Source: Lyophyllum atratum (Eukaryota > Basidiomycota > Agaricomycetes > Agaricales > Lyophyllaceae). Taken from it: 64,000 nucleotides of DNA. Shown in pieces: positions 1 to 11,506 of the stretch. The position numbers and the translations under genes were made by a program. The notes under the pieces are model-generated. The model saw nothing but the letters and a program-made list of their open reading frames with translations. It made no database searches and had not been told where the DNA came from. Position 1 is the stretch's first letter, and every line of letters begins with the position of its first letter. The DNA is taken from the NCBI GenBank assembly GCA_014905825.1, contig JACGCN010000040.1:186001-250000 (forward strand), written 5' to 3'.

Positions 1-1
1 T

Positions 2-1485
2 TTGACGTCCGGGTTAATGATCCTCCCCTTGGCCGTTGACAAAGCTCGTGAACTCACTAGCGAGTTCATGGCTGGTACTGTCCGCAAAGAGTATGTCGCG
101 AGATGTAAAGGAGAATTCCCAGCGTACGTACCTTTGATTGACAGTCTCTTGCATCTCATTCGGATGCGTTGTGATACAGCGAGGAAATTAGTTGTGAAGA
201 GCCACTTCTGACAGTAGACCGTCAAATGGGGCTGAATATAGTCCACCCAGAGGGAAAGGTACGCTGTAATCATCAATACCGGGCGGGTGATAAATTCACC
301 AGCTTTCGGCACGATGATCACAGCCTGCAAAAACCATCTTCAACCGGATCCGATATGATCCCAACACAGACAGCAGTGTTGTTCGGTGTACGTTGACATT
401 GTGCCTGACCTCATCACTTCCAAACTCAACTTCTTGACGGCAGGCCGACCTATGACAGGACGCTGTGCGTTTCACTACTAGCCTTCGGGATGCTGTCTCA
501 ACGTTTCCGACAATTTAGCTCATCAAATTAGAGTCCACCTCCAATTCCTCGGGCATCCAATCGCTAACGATCCGGTATACTCTGAGACCAAAATATGGGT
601 AGGCCTAACGTCTATTGCCTTCCTCGTATCTTTGCGAATTGATTACGATCAGGGCGAAAATGTGGGGAAGGGAGGGATCGATATTGTCCCAAGCGAAGAA
701 CGCTCTGCACCAGCGCCACCCGCTCATCTACAATTGCATACTGACATCGTCGGAAACCCCGAGTCGTTGACTAAGGGGATGGGCGAACAGCTACCCAGTG
801 ATTCGCAACCAAAACTTCTTCCACGTGAAACAGGGATGGATATTGGAATGGGGTCTCCAGTTCCACTTTCCAGCGAGGCAGTTGGTGTAATCACAAGGCT
901 GAGAAATATGAAGGTAAAACTTCCTGAGCCGCTTATCCACCATATGCTGATCCAGGATAGGACGAGGACGAGGATTGGAGCCGTTGGCGTGATGTCGTAT
1001 TCCGCGCGAAAGGGAAACTGACACCGCATGGTTTACAGGTAGGGCCGCCGCCACCGTCAAACCAGAGAAAACGGGGGGGTCATGCAAAGTTTGTCGACGA
1101 GGCGCTGAATCGTGCCATGGAGTCAAACGTTACGCATGGCACACCAACGGCATCCGACTCATCGGTGGTTGCTTCGTCTGCAGCCGTACCGTCCGATCCA
1201 TCCTCACTCGAAGTAGAAATCCCTTCAACGCGGACTCCATCGCAGCTCTCGGAAGAAGAGGCTCTGCAAAAAGTGTCAACAATGGAACCACTGGCGGAAC
1301 CAACGGCAGTGGTTCAATCAGAGAATTTGTATTGCCCTGAGTGCTACTTGCCTTTGCATCCCGATCCTAAACCAGAACGGTTGTATATCTTCTTGCATGC
1401 ATTACGATACACCATAAGTCTTGGGTCGTTCGAGACCGAGATGCCGGAATGGGCTTCAGAAGGATGGACCTGGGATCGGTCTTGA
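2..1485 (+). CDS. RluA-family pseudouridine synthase, C-terminal part (5' end outside the window)
   Basis: The protein converts uridine to pseudouridine in tRNA or rRNA; fungal relatives are the Rib2/Pus8 and Pus9 group. Exons read as 2-123, 180-258, 324-387, 444-464, 519-598, 653-913 and 961-1485, all with GT-AG introns. The window opens just after the catalytic Asp: the first residues LTSGLMIL are the strand that follows HRLD in this family. Further motifs are VRKEYVARCKGEFP, a PMTGRSHQIRVHLQFLGHP block (the family's TGRTHQIR) and a C-terminal CPEC with LHALRY and PEW, as in the fungal tail. A low-complexity linker of roughly 200 residues lies between core and tail. The N-terminal catalytic part is missing, so Rib2-type (with a deaminase domain) and Pus9-type cannot be told apart. 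The stop at 1485 lies 94 bp from the convergent CWC15 stop. Confidence 0.85.
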
Positions 1486-1578
1486 GGTGTAGGCAATAGA
1501 GGGTCTCCATTGTCATTAATAGCATTTATAACCCTACAAAAAATACAAAAGTACAGAAACTCCACAGAAGAATGTGTA

Positions 1579-2590
1579 TCACTGGAGGTCAAATGATTAA
1601 TTAAGAACAGGTAGGAAGAGGCGGGATATCTCACCTTGATGAACTTCGCCATGAATTTCCTACAGGACGATGACAGGTTAGATGAATGAATTTTGAACAA
1701 GGTAACACGAACTTGTGAAACTCCGTCCGCAGAAGGTCATTGACAAAGTGCCCCCGGCCTTTATCTCGTGTGTCCATAGCTTGATTCTTGAATATTAGAT
1801 CTAGTAAAGGGGATCAGACGTATGAGCATCGCATACTCCCGGAGAACGCGTACCATCATCCCAACGCCTCTTCACCGAGAACGTCCCCGGCACAGTCGTG
1901 TTGACACCACCAGGTGTCTGCTGGCCCAGAGCGGCAGCCAGGTTTAGGAGAGGGTTTCCGGCAGCTATCTCGGCATCCCGGGCAGCAGCAGTGGTGGCCG
2001 ACGCCTCGTTTTCTAGCCTCGCCTTTTCCTCCGCACGTTCGCGTTTGATTTTTTCCAATTCCCGCAGAAGCTCCGCCGTGTCGTCTTCGTCTTCGTCCTC
2101 GTCAGACTCATCTTCGTCGCTGCAGACAAGGGGTTAACACTACATTGGTGCTGAACGGATCCTGCTTACCTGCCACCTTCTTCATCTTTTTCGCCTTTGT
2201 TCTCGCCTTGCTCCTCATCGTCATCATCCTTGTCCATGTCCAAAGCCTCTTGCAGGAGCTTTCTCCTTTTATTGACCTCTTCATCTGCAGAGCCACCTTC
2301 AACAGGTAACGGAGGCTTCCCTTCGGCTTTCCGTTTCTTGTTCTTAGCTTCGTGCTCTGCAGCCAATAGCTCTGCCCTCAAATCAAGCTTCTTCACGTCG
2401 GCTGTTGATGTTTGCCCAGGTTGCCTGGAGAAAAAACTCTTTAGGATCAAGTACAATACCAAGAAGTTGGTTCGCACCGAAATTTAAGTTTGGTGTGGGC
2501 CGCCATGTCTCGGACTGAGAACTGGCGGGAGCCACCCTTTACATCCTTGGCCTGTGCTGGATCCCATGTCGGTCTGTGAGCTGTAGACAT
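1579..2590 (-). CDS. CWC15: Pre-mRNA splicing factor Cwc15/Cwf15
   Basis: This is a component of the Prp19/NTC complex of the spliceosome in the nucleus. Spliced exons are 2478-2590, 2170-2424, 1854-2119, 1713-1800, 1635-1659 and 1579-1581, giving 249 aa. The start [13 protein letters not shown] and the block [13 protein letters not shown] match the family N-terminus, and [10 protein letters not shown] follows. A long acidic/charged middle ([24 protein letters not shown]) is usual. The C-terminal signature [10 protein letters not shown] then LIFKNQA and KKFMAKFIK is spread over three exons. The last intron falls directly before the stop, so the final coding exon is only the TGA at 1579-1581. 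Length and both termini fit the family. The nearest upstream gene on this strand starts more than 1 kb away. Confidence 0.93.
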
Positions 2591-3749
2591 CGCCGAAGAG
2601 TATGTGAGCTGGGGGTGAGCGCCTGAGGACGGCTGTCACGGCTTCAAGTTCATCAACCCCAAATTTAGAAAAAGGTTCTCATCACGTGTAATCCTGTGAA
2701 TCTTTCTCGATGGCCACAAGCCGCCGGCGCACGATGACAGTGTGGCGCAGGCCACGATGCCTATAGGCTTCATTCAATCACGCAAATATCATGTACATCC
2801 TTCAGGAATATTGTTTCACATACATCGAGCTTCTCCTTTATATCTTAACCCCAGTAGACAGTGTTCATGGTCCATCTCCAGATGTCTGTCGGACCTTGCC
2901 GCCGAACCTAATTTTCGGAGGTCGTGGCTAACTCAGTAGCGGGAAGTACGGCACATCGATACTCCATATAAGATCTTTGAGTTCAATCTGAAGATTTTGA
3001 AGGGGCTAGAAGCGTGGTGCGTTGTACTCTTGAATATCTACCTCCTTCTGATACAATGTGGACCAGGACTTCCCACAAAATGACTCGTGGTGAGCCATAA
3101 CGAGTCAACTTACTCCAAGACATGTTGAGAGGTACGTAAGTGTGGCTATCGAGCATTCGGGTTAGCGTATCCCGGAAGAAATGAATAGTCCTCCGAATGG
3201 TGGAGGCAGTGCCGCCAGTCACAGCCTCTGGCCAGACACTGGGGTGAATTCCCTCTATCATTTTGAAATGATAGTATATAGACTAACTTTTTGGAGAAGA
3301 TTGGCGTACATGGACATATTGCCTCCACACCGGGAGGCGAAGAAGGTGACTGAATTTTGAACCGCCATTTTGCGTAGATAAGATCGACGTCAAATTTTGA
3401 CACGAAAGATCATGTAGGTTGACTGGACGTTTCAGAACAACAATATCGGAGGAGAAATCGCGTCCGTCGTCCAAATATTATGATTTACCCGCCCACACTG
3501 GCATACTACCGCACTCAAGTTGACGACTTTCGCCGCGAGCGCGCAATAAATGTGCAGTCCTCACGTCTCTTATCTGGTACCTTCAAGTTTGAGAAGGGCG
3601 TGAATTGTGTCATTATATTCGTGAGAAGTCATTCGCTTCTAGTAGGCATTATATACTACATCATTATAGGTACATACGACCGAATAGCGGGAATTCCCCG
3701 TCAAGCAGTAAAGAAGAAAATTCCCGGGGTAATACCATAGAGATTGAAT
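2591..3749. other. Intergenic; upstream of CWC15, with one possible degenerate coding patch
   Basis: No gene can be supported. On the minus strand at about 2983-3475 three short frames could be joined by introns (for example GT at 3292 down to AG near 3243), but there is no ATG, an in-frame stop lies just upstream, and the product is not recognised. The CWC15 promoter must lie next to 2591. Confidence 0.4.
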
Positions 3750-5495
3750 CTAAGAACGGAGACGGAGACGCATGGGTGCTTTTGTCTTCTGCGAAGAAGC
3801 CATGGCCTTAGATTGGTGATCAAGGTACCGGATTTGTAGGCGATCAAAGGAATCCTGTCAACGAGGTAAATCCTTTCGTTCTTGCTCTCGAAGGAGACTA
3901 CGTACCTCTAATTTGGATGATACCCCTATTAACAGCTCGCCGGAACGAGAGAGCTGTTTCCAGATATCTGTGCCGTACGCCTGTCCCCGATTATCCGGAT
4001 GCGAATAGAGTACTTGAATTGACTCTTCAATCTCATGCACTAGCCTGCGAAAGATGTGATTGATAAGGCTACACAATAGGTTGAATTCGAGATTAGACGA
4101 CTGACCCTTCCATGGATTGAATTCTCCTTTGATATTTCGTGTACCAAGCTTCGGAGTGGGTATTCCATTCTTCGTGTGATAACGAGCATCGGCGATGTAG
4201 GCAGGCCTGTGCAGCAACTAGCGCGGATTCTAAATCATCGAAGCTCTGACGATTCGAAGAGCGTAAGGAGCTGTTAACGTTGAAAGGGAGTGATATAATC
4301 TCACTGGGGTGAAATGTTGTAGACGCCTCATCGTGATGTCGACAAGGTTGAGGGTATGAAGGGCTTCCTGACTCGTCGGCGAATTAATGTTCTTGGGTGG
4401 TGGTAGAGATGAGGCATGGTGGGGCGGAACTCGGGGTTCGAGATAAGCGTTCGACCGCCTCCGATCTTCGGTGACCGTCGTTGAAGGTATGTGGTGTGCT
4501 GGGACATGGGCGTCATTCAACGGCAGTAACAAGGCTACACTGTCTTCTGGGTCAGATTGATAGCCACTATCTCGTCTTGCTCCATAGCGCAGGGGTCGGT
4601 GTGCTCGCCTGTTGTTAAGGCTGGGCTGATCTACTTGGTGTGCGGAATCAGCGCCGTCTTGGTCATGACGCAGGAAGTCTGAAGATGTCTGCGAGATGCA
4701 TTGTGTAGCAATTTCATGAACGTCTCCAGAATCAGGATATCTAAGAGAGTTACGAGCTTCATGACGTATGTTGCCCCGGCTTTTTTCGAGGATGTCGACG
4801 CGAACTACTCGTTGGGGTTGAGGCTGGGCGATACGAGGCTTTTCGAGAGGCGGAGGACCAGATGACGAGGCAGACTTAGTCGCAAGAGCAGGAGAGAACG
4901 TCAGAAGGCTCGAAGATTGATAGGGGTCAAGTGTATCTTTTGCAGCATAGCTAGAATAGGATGGTGTCTGTTGGTAACCCCCAGATGTCCAGGGATGCTG
5001 ATATTTAGATGTTGATGATGGATATCCACCTGGCATCGGAAGATCGTCATCGTCGAAATCTAGGGTATGCGGCCTCGGCTTGGGGGGCGGAGTTGTGCGC
5101 TCGGGCAAGGGATCGGTGAGGACGTGCGCAAATTTTTCGAAATCGTCTGAGGGCAAATGCGCATGAAGAGATCGCGTTGCTGGGACTCGAGGACGCCTTC
5201 TAGAGTGGTCCTCCAAGCTGAGTTCACCAAAATCGTCTATCACGGATGACTCGACGTAGTGCATCCTTCCGTGCGAGTCCGTGTGCCATCGAGACTGCGA
5301 CCCATGCGTCGGTAGTTGCGAGGCCTTGCGCGAAGTCGAAGGACCAGTCTGCGTATCGTAACGACGGGATCCCATGTACGTGCCAGGAGTAAGTTGGACG
5401 TCTGGATAGGAAGAGTCTGAATGTCTGGCTAGAGATGGCGCGCTGTATCCGGGTTGAAACCACGGTGCTGTGTAGATATCGTCCACAGAGAGCAT
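3750..5495 (-). CDS. Hypothetical protein, disordered N-terminus, 524 aa
   Basis: Not recognised. Exons 4305-5495, 4106-4245, 3906-4044 and 3750-3854 join to 1,575 nt with consistent phases (0, 2, 0), which supports the model. The first ~395 residues are Ser/Pro/Arg-rich and probably disordered, with short acidic-proline patches (RPHTLDFDDDDLPMPGG). The later exons encode a more ordered, helix-like region: SFDDLESALVAAQACLHRR, then LVHEIEESIQVLYSHP and IWKQLSRSGELLIGVSSKLE, followed by a basic tail. The ATG at 5495 is the first in frame. Without the downstream splices the frame would stop at 4230, losing the only region that looks folded. It is unclear what the protein does. Confidence 0.75.
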
Positions 5496-6191
5496 TCTTG
5501 CGGTGTGAGGTCAATGGTGCAGGGTGAGCGAGGTAAGAGACAGACTAAGGACTGGATATAAATGCATCTGGAGGTGACATCGTAGCTATGGAAGTCATTG
5601 TACCAACAACAAGAGCTATCCAGTGATCCGTGGTAGTAGTTTCGCTTTCTTAACAAAGGATCCTGGCGTGGGGCGTTGTGTAGGTAGTACAACAGGCCAT
5701 CACAACCTCGAAGGATGGTGCCATCAGGCTAGGGTGACCTTGACAATAAATAAGGCCCCCCCAAAAAAAACAAAGGTCACGGCAGCCATTTTTCTATGGA
5801 GACGCGCTGATGCCGCCATCGAGTTGATCCGATCGTGGACCCACAACAGCCCACAACCAGTGGCAGGTATGGGACGGGATATTTCTGCAGCCGCGTGCCA
5901 CAACTTGGAAGAGATTGCTTCGAGCTGCTTGTGGAGTCGCGCAGTTCAAAAACATGAAGGATCACAACACTTGTTCAACAAGTCATCCGGCCTTTGCCGA
6001 TTCACACACTGCGAGTACAATTGGTGACTTTTATGACATTATCGTTAATCGTTAAATACGTTACAGATACAGAGAGCGAAGCCACACAGCAGATGCAAAT
6101 CGAACAAGCAAGCAAGAAATCCAGGACCGAGTCGCTAGGAGCGGAAAACAAAGGTCGCAAAAAGTAAAATAAATTAAATAAAACGCGGAGT
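5496..6191. other. Intergenic between two minus-strand genes
   Basis: This is the promoter of the gene starting at 5495 and the 3' flank of the gene ending at 6192. A C/A run (CCCCCCCAAAAAAAA) lies near 5757-5772, and 6040-6180 is AT-rich. The open frames here are short, and no coding signal was seen. Confidence 0.5.
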
Positions 6192-8951
6192 TCACGAAGT
6201 CAACGACGCCCTCCGTCCACGGGCTATCCGATTCCGGAAATCGACATATTCACGCCGCAGTTCCGCACGATACAGTTTGCCCTCTTCCCAGCGGGGAAGG
6301 TCGCGCTTGGATTGTGCGGACCTTAGTTGTTCGTTGGCTTCCATGTGAGCACGGGAGAGCAACGAATACAGATGCCGCACTCGGAGGCGGTTGAGCAGTG
6401 ACTGGTGAACGGCGGGTGAGCGAGCAGAAAAACTAGCCGGAAAAGCACTCACAGTGAACTTCGAGGTGAGGCTCGATATTTTTGATTCGAACTCGCTAAG
6501 CTTTGCGAGAGCCTTAGTGAGCGTGCTTATTGTCGGTTGACGGCCGCTGATCGCATGTGCAAATCTGCCGAAACTGTGAATGGTCCTTCAGAAATACATC
6601 AGCATCGAAATTCAACATTACAATGAACCAAGAACAGACCTCCACAACGAGCCGAGCCGGTCAGCGCATTTTTCGTGCCAGCGCTCTGATCCCATCTGCA
6701 GCTGCTCTGGCTTCAACGATCTCTGTCGCGTCAGGACCTCCGACAAGGTATGGAGTCCCGCCCTCACGCGTCGGCTCATCATACCATGAGGATTGACATC
6801 ATGATATTGATCGGCCTTCCCAAAGTACTGCAACACGTGTTAGCCAGAAAAATGTGTCATCCCTAGATTCCTCCTACTCACTGCCGTCAATCCATCGATA
6901 TCACCCAGCGCAAACTCGAGATGGCGCATGTTGCTTTCCAACAGTCCTGAAACATCTTCTGGTGGTGTCTGCCATCGCGGAGGCGGATTCCGATGCTGAG
7001 ACCGTGGCGGCGTGGATTGGAATCGAGGAGCCCCAAGGGATGGCGCGAAGCCCTCTCGCTGTTTACCCTTGGGATTTGGAGGCCCCATGTTAGCCCTGGG
7101 TGGTCTAGTTCGGCTCTGAGGTGAAGGCGGCCTGTAGACTCGAGGCTGATGCTGCTGTGGAATAGAAAGCGGGGGCGGCTGCTGGGGAAACCCAGTGAAT
7201 GGAGGATTGCTTTGATTGCCCCCCACAAACATCGCTGGATGACGCTGGGGTTGAGTGGGCAGTTGCACAGGGAACGGGGCGAAGGGCGTATAGCTCTGTG
7301 GAACCTGTCCCGACATGAACGTGGGGGGCCACGTGTTTGACATGCGGCTCGAACCTGAAGGACCTGGCAAATTTTGGAACGCGGGCGGGTGAACGGTCTC
7401 CGGCATGCTAGGCCAAGCTTGACGGGTATCCGGTAGATGGCTGAACTCTCTGGGTTCCGCGGCAGCCTGCCACTCCATATTTGCGTTCTGGGCATTATTT
7501 ACGCCAGGAGATGCAGTACCTCCGGGAAACTGCAGAAATTGGGGTGACGAAGGTGTAGATGGTCCGCCGCTCGAAGGATCTGGGTAACCAGTATAACCCG
7601 AAACAACCCGGGAATAATACGGGTTGGCTGGAGGTACAGTCATCGATGGGTAGGGGAAGGGTTGAAATCTATTTTGAGCTTGTTGAGGCTGAGGGGGAGC
7701 TGGCGGTGGCGGCGTGGAAGGCGTTATAGACCGGCGCTGAGATGGGGGTGTCGGCGGACGCTGAAGGGACGATGAAGGTGAAGTCGACATCTGTCTTGGT
7801 GGTGAAGGTGCCTGTTGCCGAGACGCCGTAGAAGACGGCGACTGCGGTGACAATGGAAACGAAGGCAGGCTAGCCAGGTGGAGACCCGAAGGAGAGTGCC
7901 GAGGCGACATCCGCTGAGGTGCTGCCTGTCGCGGAGATGAAGGCTGGGGCTGAGGCGCAGCTTGGCTTGGTCCTGTTGAAGTCTGGGGTTCGGGGGAGGA
8001 CTGCATACGTCCCTCAGGCTGGCTCTGGAGCGGAGACGACGCATCTGGAGGCTGAAAACTGGCGTTCGGTGTTGGCATTGGACTTATGTTCCAAGCCGCT
8101 AGGGTCGTACTCCGACTCAACAACGAGCCTCCACGTCTCGGGCGGGGTGTGCTGCCTGGAAGCGGGGGTCTCCCCGAGCTAGAGGAATTTTGACGAGAGC
8201 TTTGCAGCAGAGGGCGGCGGTACGGAGAAAGGGCACGACGGAGGGGTTGGTCCAGCACGTCGGCTAGGCGCGAGGCCACGGCTGCCTGATCGAGGATAGG
8301 GCGCGCCTCAGCGGGTGCAGTGCCCCAAAGTGACGAGTCCGATAAGTGCGTTTCTGTTCTCCTCCGGGAGGGTGGCCAGGGGCTTCCGCTCTGAGAAAGG
8401 GTTGGGGAGTTCGGAACTGTGGCGGGGCCGAGATAGGCGTCCTGGTATCGCGGGGAGTTTTGAGTAGATGGTGCGAGGGAAGGGCCCAGCGACGCTAAGT
8501 GTGGGCGTGGCGGTGGTGGGGGTGTGGTATCTGGGGGGAGCGACTGTTCGCGGAACTCAAGGGCTTGGAGGTCTGCGGCGTCTGCGTTCGAATCAACCTC
8601 TTGGATCTGGGCGCCACGCTCGAAGACCATCTCTCCACCGCGGAGTGTCCAACCGCTTTCCACCACACGCCCCAGTGATGAAAGAGGGGAGGGAGATCGG
8701 TTGTAGTTCCCCCAACTGGAACCGGAAGGGGGTGGCGGGCGTGCATAGTTGGAATAATTGGGGCTGTATATATAGTTGTCATAATTCATGTCGGGGTAAT
8801 TCGCAGAGTTGATCTCTGGAATCGATCCATGTTCAGATGATGGTGCGGCCGTGTATAGATTCATGTGTGGCACCAGTGGGCCGCGGGCTGGAAGTGTGGC
8901 GGCCATGAGGCTACTGAGCGTGGCGTAAGTTGTATGAAGATGGTGGTGCAA
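6192..8951 (-). CDS. Hypothetical proline/serine-rich protein, about 862 aa
   Basis: Not recognised. Exons are 6882-8951, 6640-6827, 6453-6573 and 6192-6401 (862 aa). The third intron (6402-6452) is 51 nt, has no stop and is phase 0, so retention would give 879 aa. The first ~670 residues are a disordered Pro/Ser/Gln/Arg-rich region with runs such as TPPPPPPRP and PSTPPPPAPPQPQQA. The last ~190 residues are the conserved-looking part: HLEFALGDIDGLTAYFGKAD, repeated basic helices (LLNRLRVRHLYSLLSRAHME) and an Arg-rich end. A long low-complexity tail before a short helical module suggests a scaffold or regulatory protein, but that is inference. The start at 8951 is the first ATG; a second in-frame ATG lies 15 codons in. 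Confidence 0.75.
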
Positions 8952-9615
8952 ATTCGTTTTCTAGAATGCCGGGTCGTGAAGGGGGAACGTGAAATGGAAG
9001 GCAACGTAATGCAGGGTATGTTTAAGCTTGGTTTAAGCAACAGTGCCACTGAGAAGTTCTGACAGCAGCTTAATAGCCTCGTGAACGGTACGCGTCAACC
9101 TGGCAACATATGGGTATTATTGTAAGTTTTTGAACAAAAGCAGCATAAGAGACGGGGGATACCATGGGCGTAAGACTTTGAAGAGCTGTCTGTCAATTGT
9201 TGAGGTCCAAGTTCGAAACAAGGGACCTGGTTTTTTCCTTATTCGGCCAACGCGACGACGCGTAGCTCGGAAGCCAAACACGGTCAAATTACCTCCATGT
9301 CTTCCGATCTCTCCGGTCTTCCATCATCACTTGAACATCACTTCTTGAACTTCATCTCGTTCCTATGTACGTTGCTATTACGATCCCCACATGCTCAATT
9401 ACATGAAGCACTATATTAAGTTACATGGCACCGAGCGAAGCGCTCCGGGTGCCTTGTTATTTGCAAGTAGTCCTTTCCATCCAGACGGAAATTCCCTCCG
9501 TGTCTACTTTTCCCGGGTTCTTAGAACTGTGGTATACGGAAGATGAGCCTATTCCCCGCACGTTCGTCAGCGTTCCCATAACAAACCAGGAGACGAATAG
9601 AACGAACGCGCTTGC
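8952..9615. other. Intergenic; promoter side of the 6192-8951 gene and 3' flank of the F-BAR gene
   Basis: No coding signal. The plus-strand frames inside are short and do not splice into anything recognisable. Confidence 0.5.
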
Positions 9616-11506
9616 TCAGAACAGACACACGAAGTTGCTCGGGAAGATATGCCTTCCCTCCTCCCTCCTAGCCTCATCCAGGAGCTCCCCACTCCACCAC
9701 CCATCATCAGGAGTAGCCGTCACCGCAATAACGTCGCCCGCCTGGAAATCAAACTCCTCCTCAATCGTGGCGGTGTAGTCATACAACGCCTTCACTGTTG
9801 GCAATAAAACATGACTTTCAGAACCATACACAGGTCATCAATACAGCGGTGGACCCACCATAGAATAGAATACCGCCTGTCTCCTGCATAGGCGGCGGAG
9901 GCGGTGGCGTTGGCATGGGTGGTTGTTCCTCGAGTCGGTATTGTTGGCCAGGGGTGGGTAGTGGGCCTGAAACACGGTTCCTGCGCGGCGAAGATGAACG
10001 GGTCGCCACAGGCGGAGGCACATACGGCGGCTGGGGCGGCGGCTGCTGGGGTGCAGGCGGAGGAGTCATGCTGGGGGGCGCGCCCAAAGGTCCATTGAGC
10101 AGCTGCTGTGTGCTGTACGAGGCGCCGTTGTTGTCCTCCCTGCCCCGACCTGGGTACCCCTGCTGCTGCTGCTGTTGTTGAGGTTGAGGCTGAGGCTGAG
10201 ATTGGGTGACTACAGGCTGGCGATTCCACATCGACGGTGTAGGCGACTCGGGCGAAGCGGGTTCTTGGCCGTTCACACCTTGGTGGTGTGGAAGATCTTC
10301 GGCGGTGTCCTGTGGACCGGGTTGGTTGTGGTAGGTCGGCGCGGCGCGACGAGTGATTCGCGTGAATGTGGCCGGCCGCCTGACGGGCATGGGCTCAGAG
10401 GGTGCCGAGCCGTCGCGTGCGTTGTACGGGATGAAGGTCGCAGGGTCGGAGATGACGTTTCCGGTGCCGTAGTCGCTGACGAAGTTTTCGACGTCGCGCT
10501 CCGGTTCGAGTTGGTCGAGTACTGTGCGGATCCGCTCGCAGGACTATAAGATACGTCATAAGCAAGTTTAGAGCGGTTCTGAGACCTTGATCGTACCATA
10601 TCGTCATTGACACATAGCGTTGACACCTCGTTGGCGTAAGTCCAAAGGGTATCCTTCATAAACTCCAACCGATCTTCCTCTAAGTCCTGGCACGTATCAC
10701 AGAAATCCTTCCATTCCGCTTCCCAGCCTGGCATCATGTCCTGCAATACCTGTGTAAAGTTCGCGAAGTCCTTTTCGTTGGCCTGCACGGTCTGTTGCGC
10801 CCGCCGTAATTTGAGCTGAAGCCGGTCTAGGTCTTTGCCTTGTGCAGTAGCGCATTGCTGCGTGTACGACTGGATGCGGAGACAATCCCCATCATACTTT
10901 TCTTTCGCCTTGTCGACATAGGATTCTTGAGTCTGTTTGGTCTTGAACTTCTTCTCCACGGCCGCCTGCACGTTCCGCCTATGGTTGACCTGTTTAGCAT
11001 GCATGAGAGATGTGGGAGTTTCGAGGTTCGAGCGAACGGCGGCTGCTAATTGTGTGTGGGACGCTGCCTGCTTCTCCGTCTCTAGCCGCAGGATATCCAA
11101 AGAGTTACGGAGCTCTCTGAGATGCGATATCAGAACACTGTTAAGAAGAGGGCAGAAACAGACGCACCCGATCTCGTCCCCACCCAACGCGATCTTAGAT
11201 AGAGCAGCGAGGCGCGTAGCGTACTGCTCCTCAATAGCAGCCCTGGTTGGTCGTCTTCAGTCCATCCTGCCTTGTCACTCGATAAGCGCCGGCGTACCTC
11301 TCGTTCCAGAAATGCCTCAGCTCATCAGTGGTCTTGGTCGCCCCCCTCATCCTCGAGAAGAGGATGTTGACGCCATCGTCCCCTGGGCCCCAAAACGAGT
11401 TGCAGAAGTCCCGAGATGTACTCCCATACAATGGATCGACGCCGGGCGCCCTGCTGGTAGCATAATGCGATAACGAGGTGGCCGATGCTTGCGCGCGTAA
11501 GGCCAT
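9616..11506 (-). CDS. F-BAR and SH3 domain protein (Cdc15/Imp2/Hof1 type)
   Basis: Proteins of this type bend and bind plasma membrane and organise the cytokinetic ring at septa. Exons 11298-11506, 11168-11242, 10597-11116, 9859-10543 and 9616-9794 give 555 aa with consistent phases. The F-BAR (FCH) start is clear: FCNSFWGPGDDGVNILFSRM, then LRHFWNERAAIEEQYATRLA and LGGDEIGELRNSLDILR. Helices with coiled-coil character continue to about residue 270 (KAKEKYDGDCLRIQSYTQQC). Residues ~300-490 are a Pro/Gln-rich linker with polyglutamine and PPPPPP runs. The last exon encodes an SH3 domain: VKALYDYTATIEEEFDFQAGD, DDGWWSGEL and FPSNFV, including the ALYDY, WW and P-x-N-x-V positions. Each domain matches its family well. 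Which of the fungal F-BAR paralogs it is cannot be settled. Confidence 0.92.

Noticed and set aside
2983..3475. Possible three-exon minus-strand gene
   Set aside because: No ATG, a stop directly upstream and no recognisable product; kept only as a note in the intergenic entry.
9425..9778. Plus-strand frame of 117 codons
   Set aside because: Antisense to the SH3 exon of the F-BAR gene at its 3' half; no motif.
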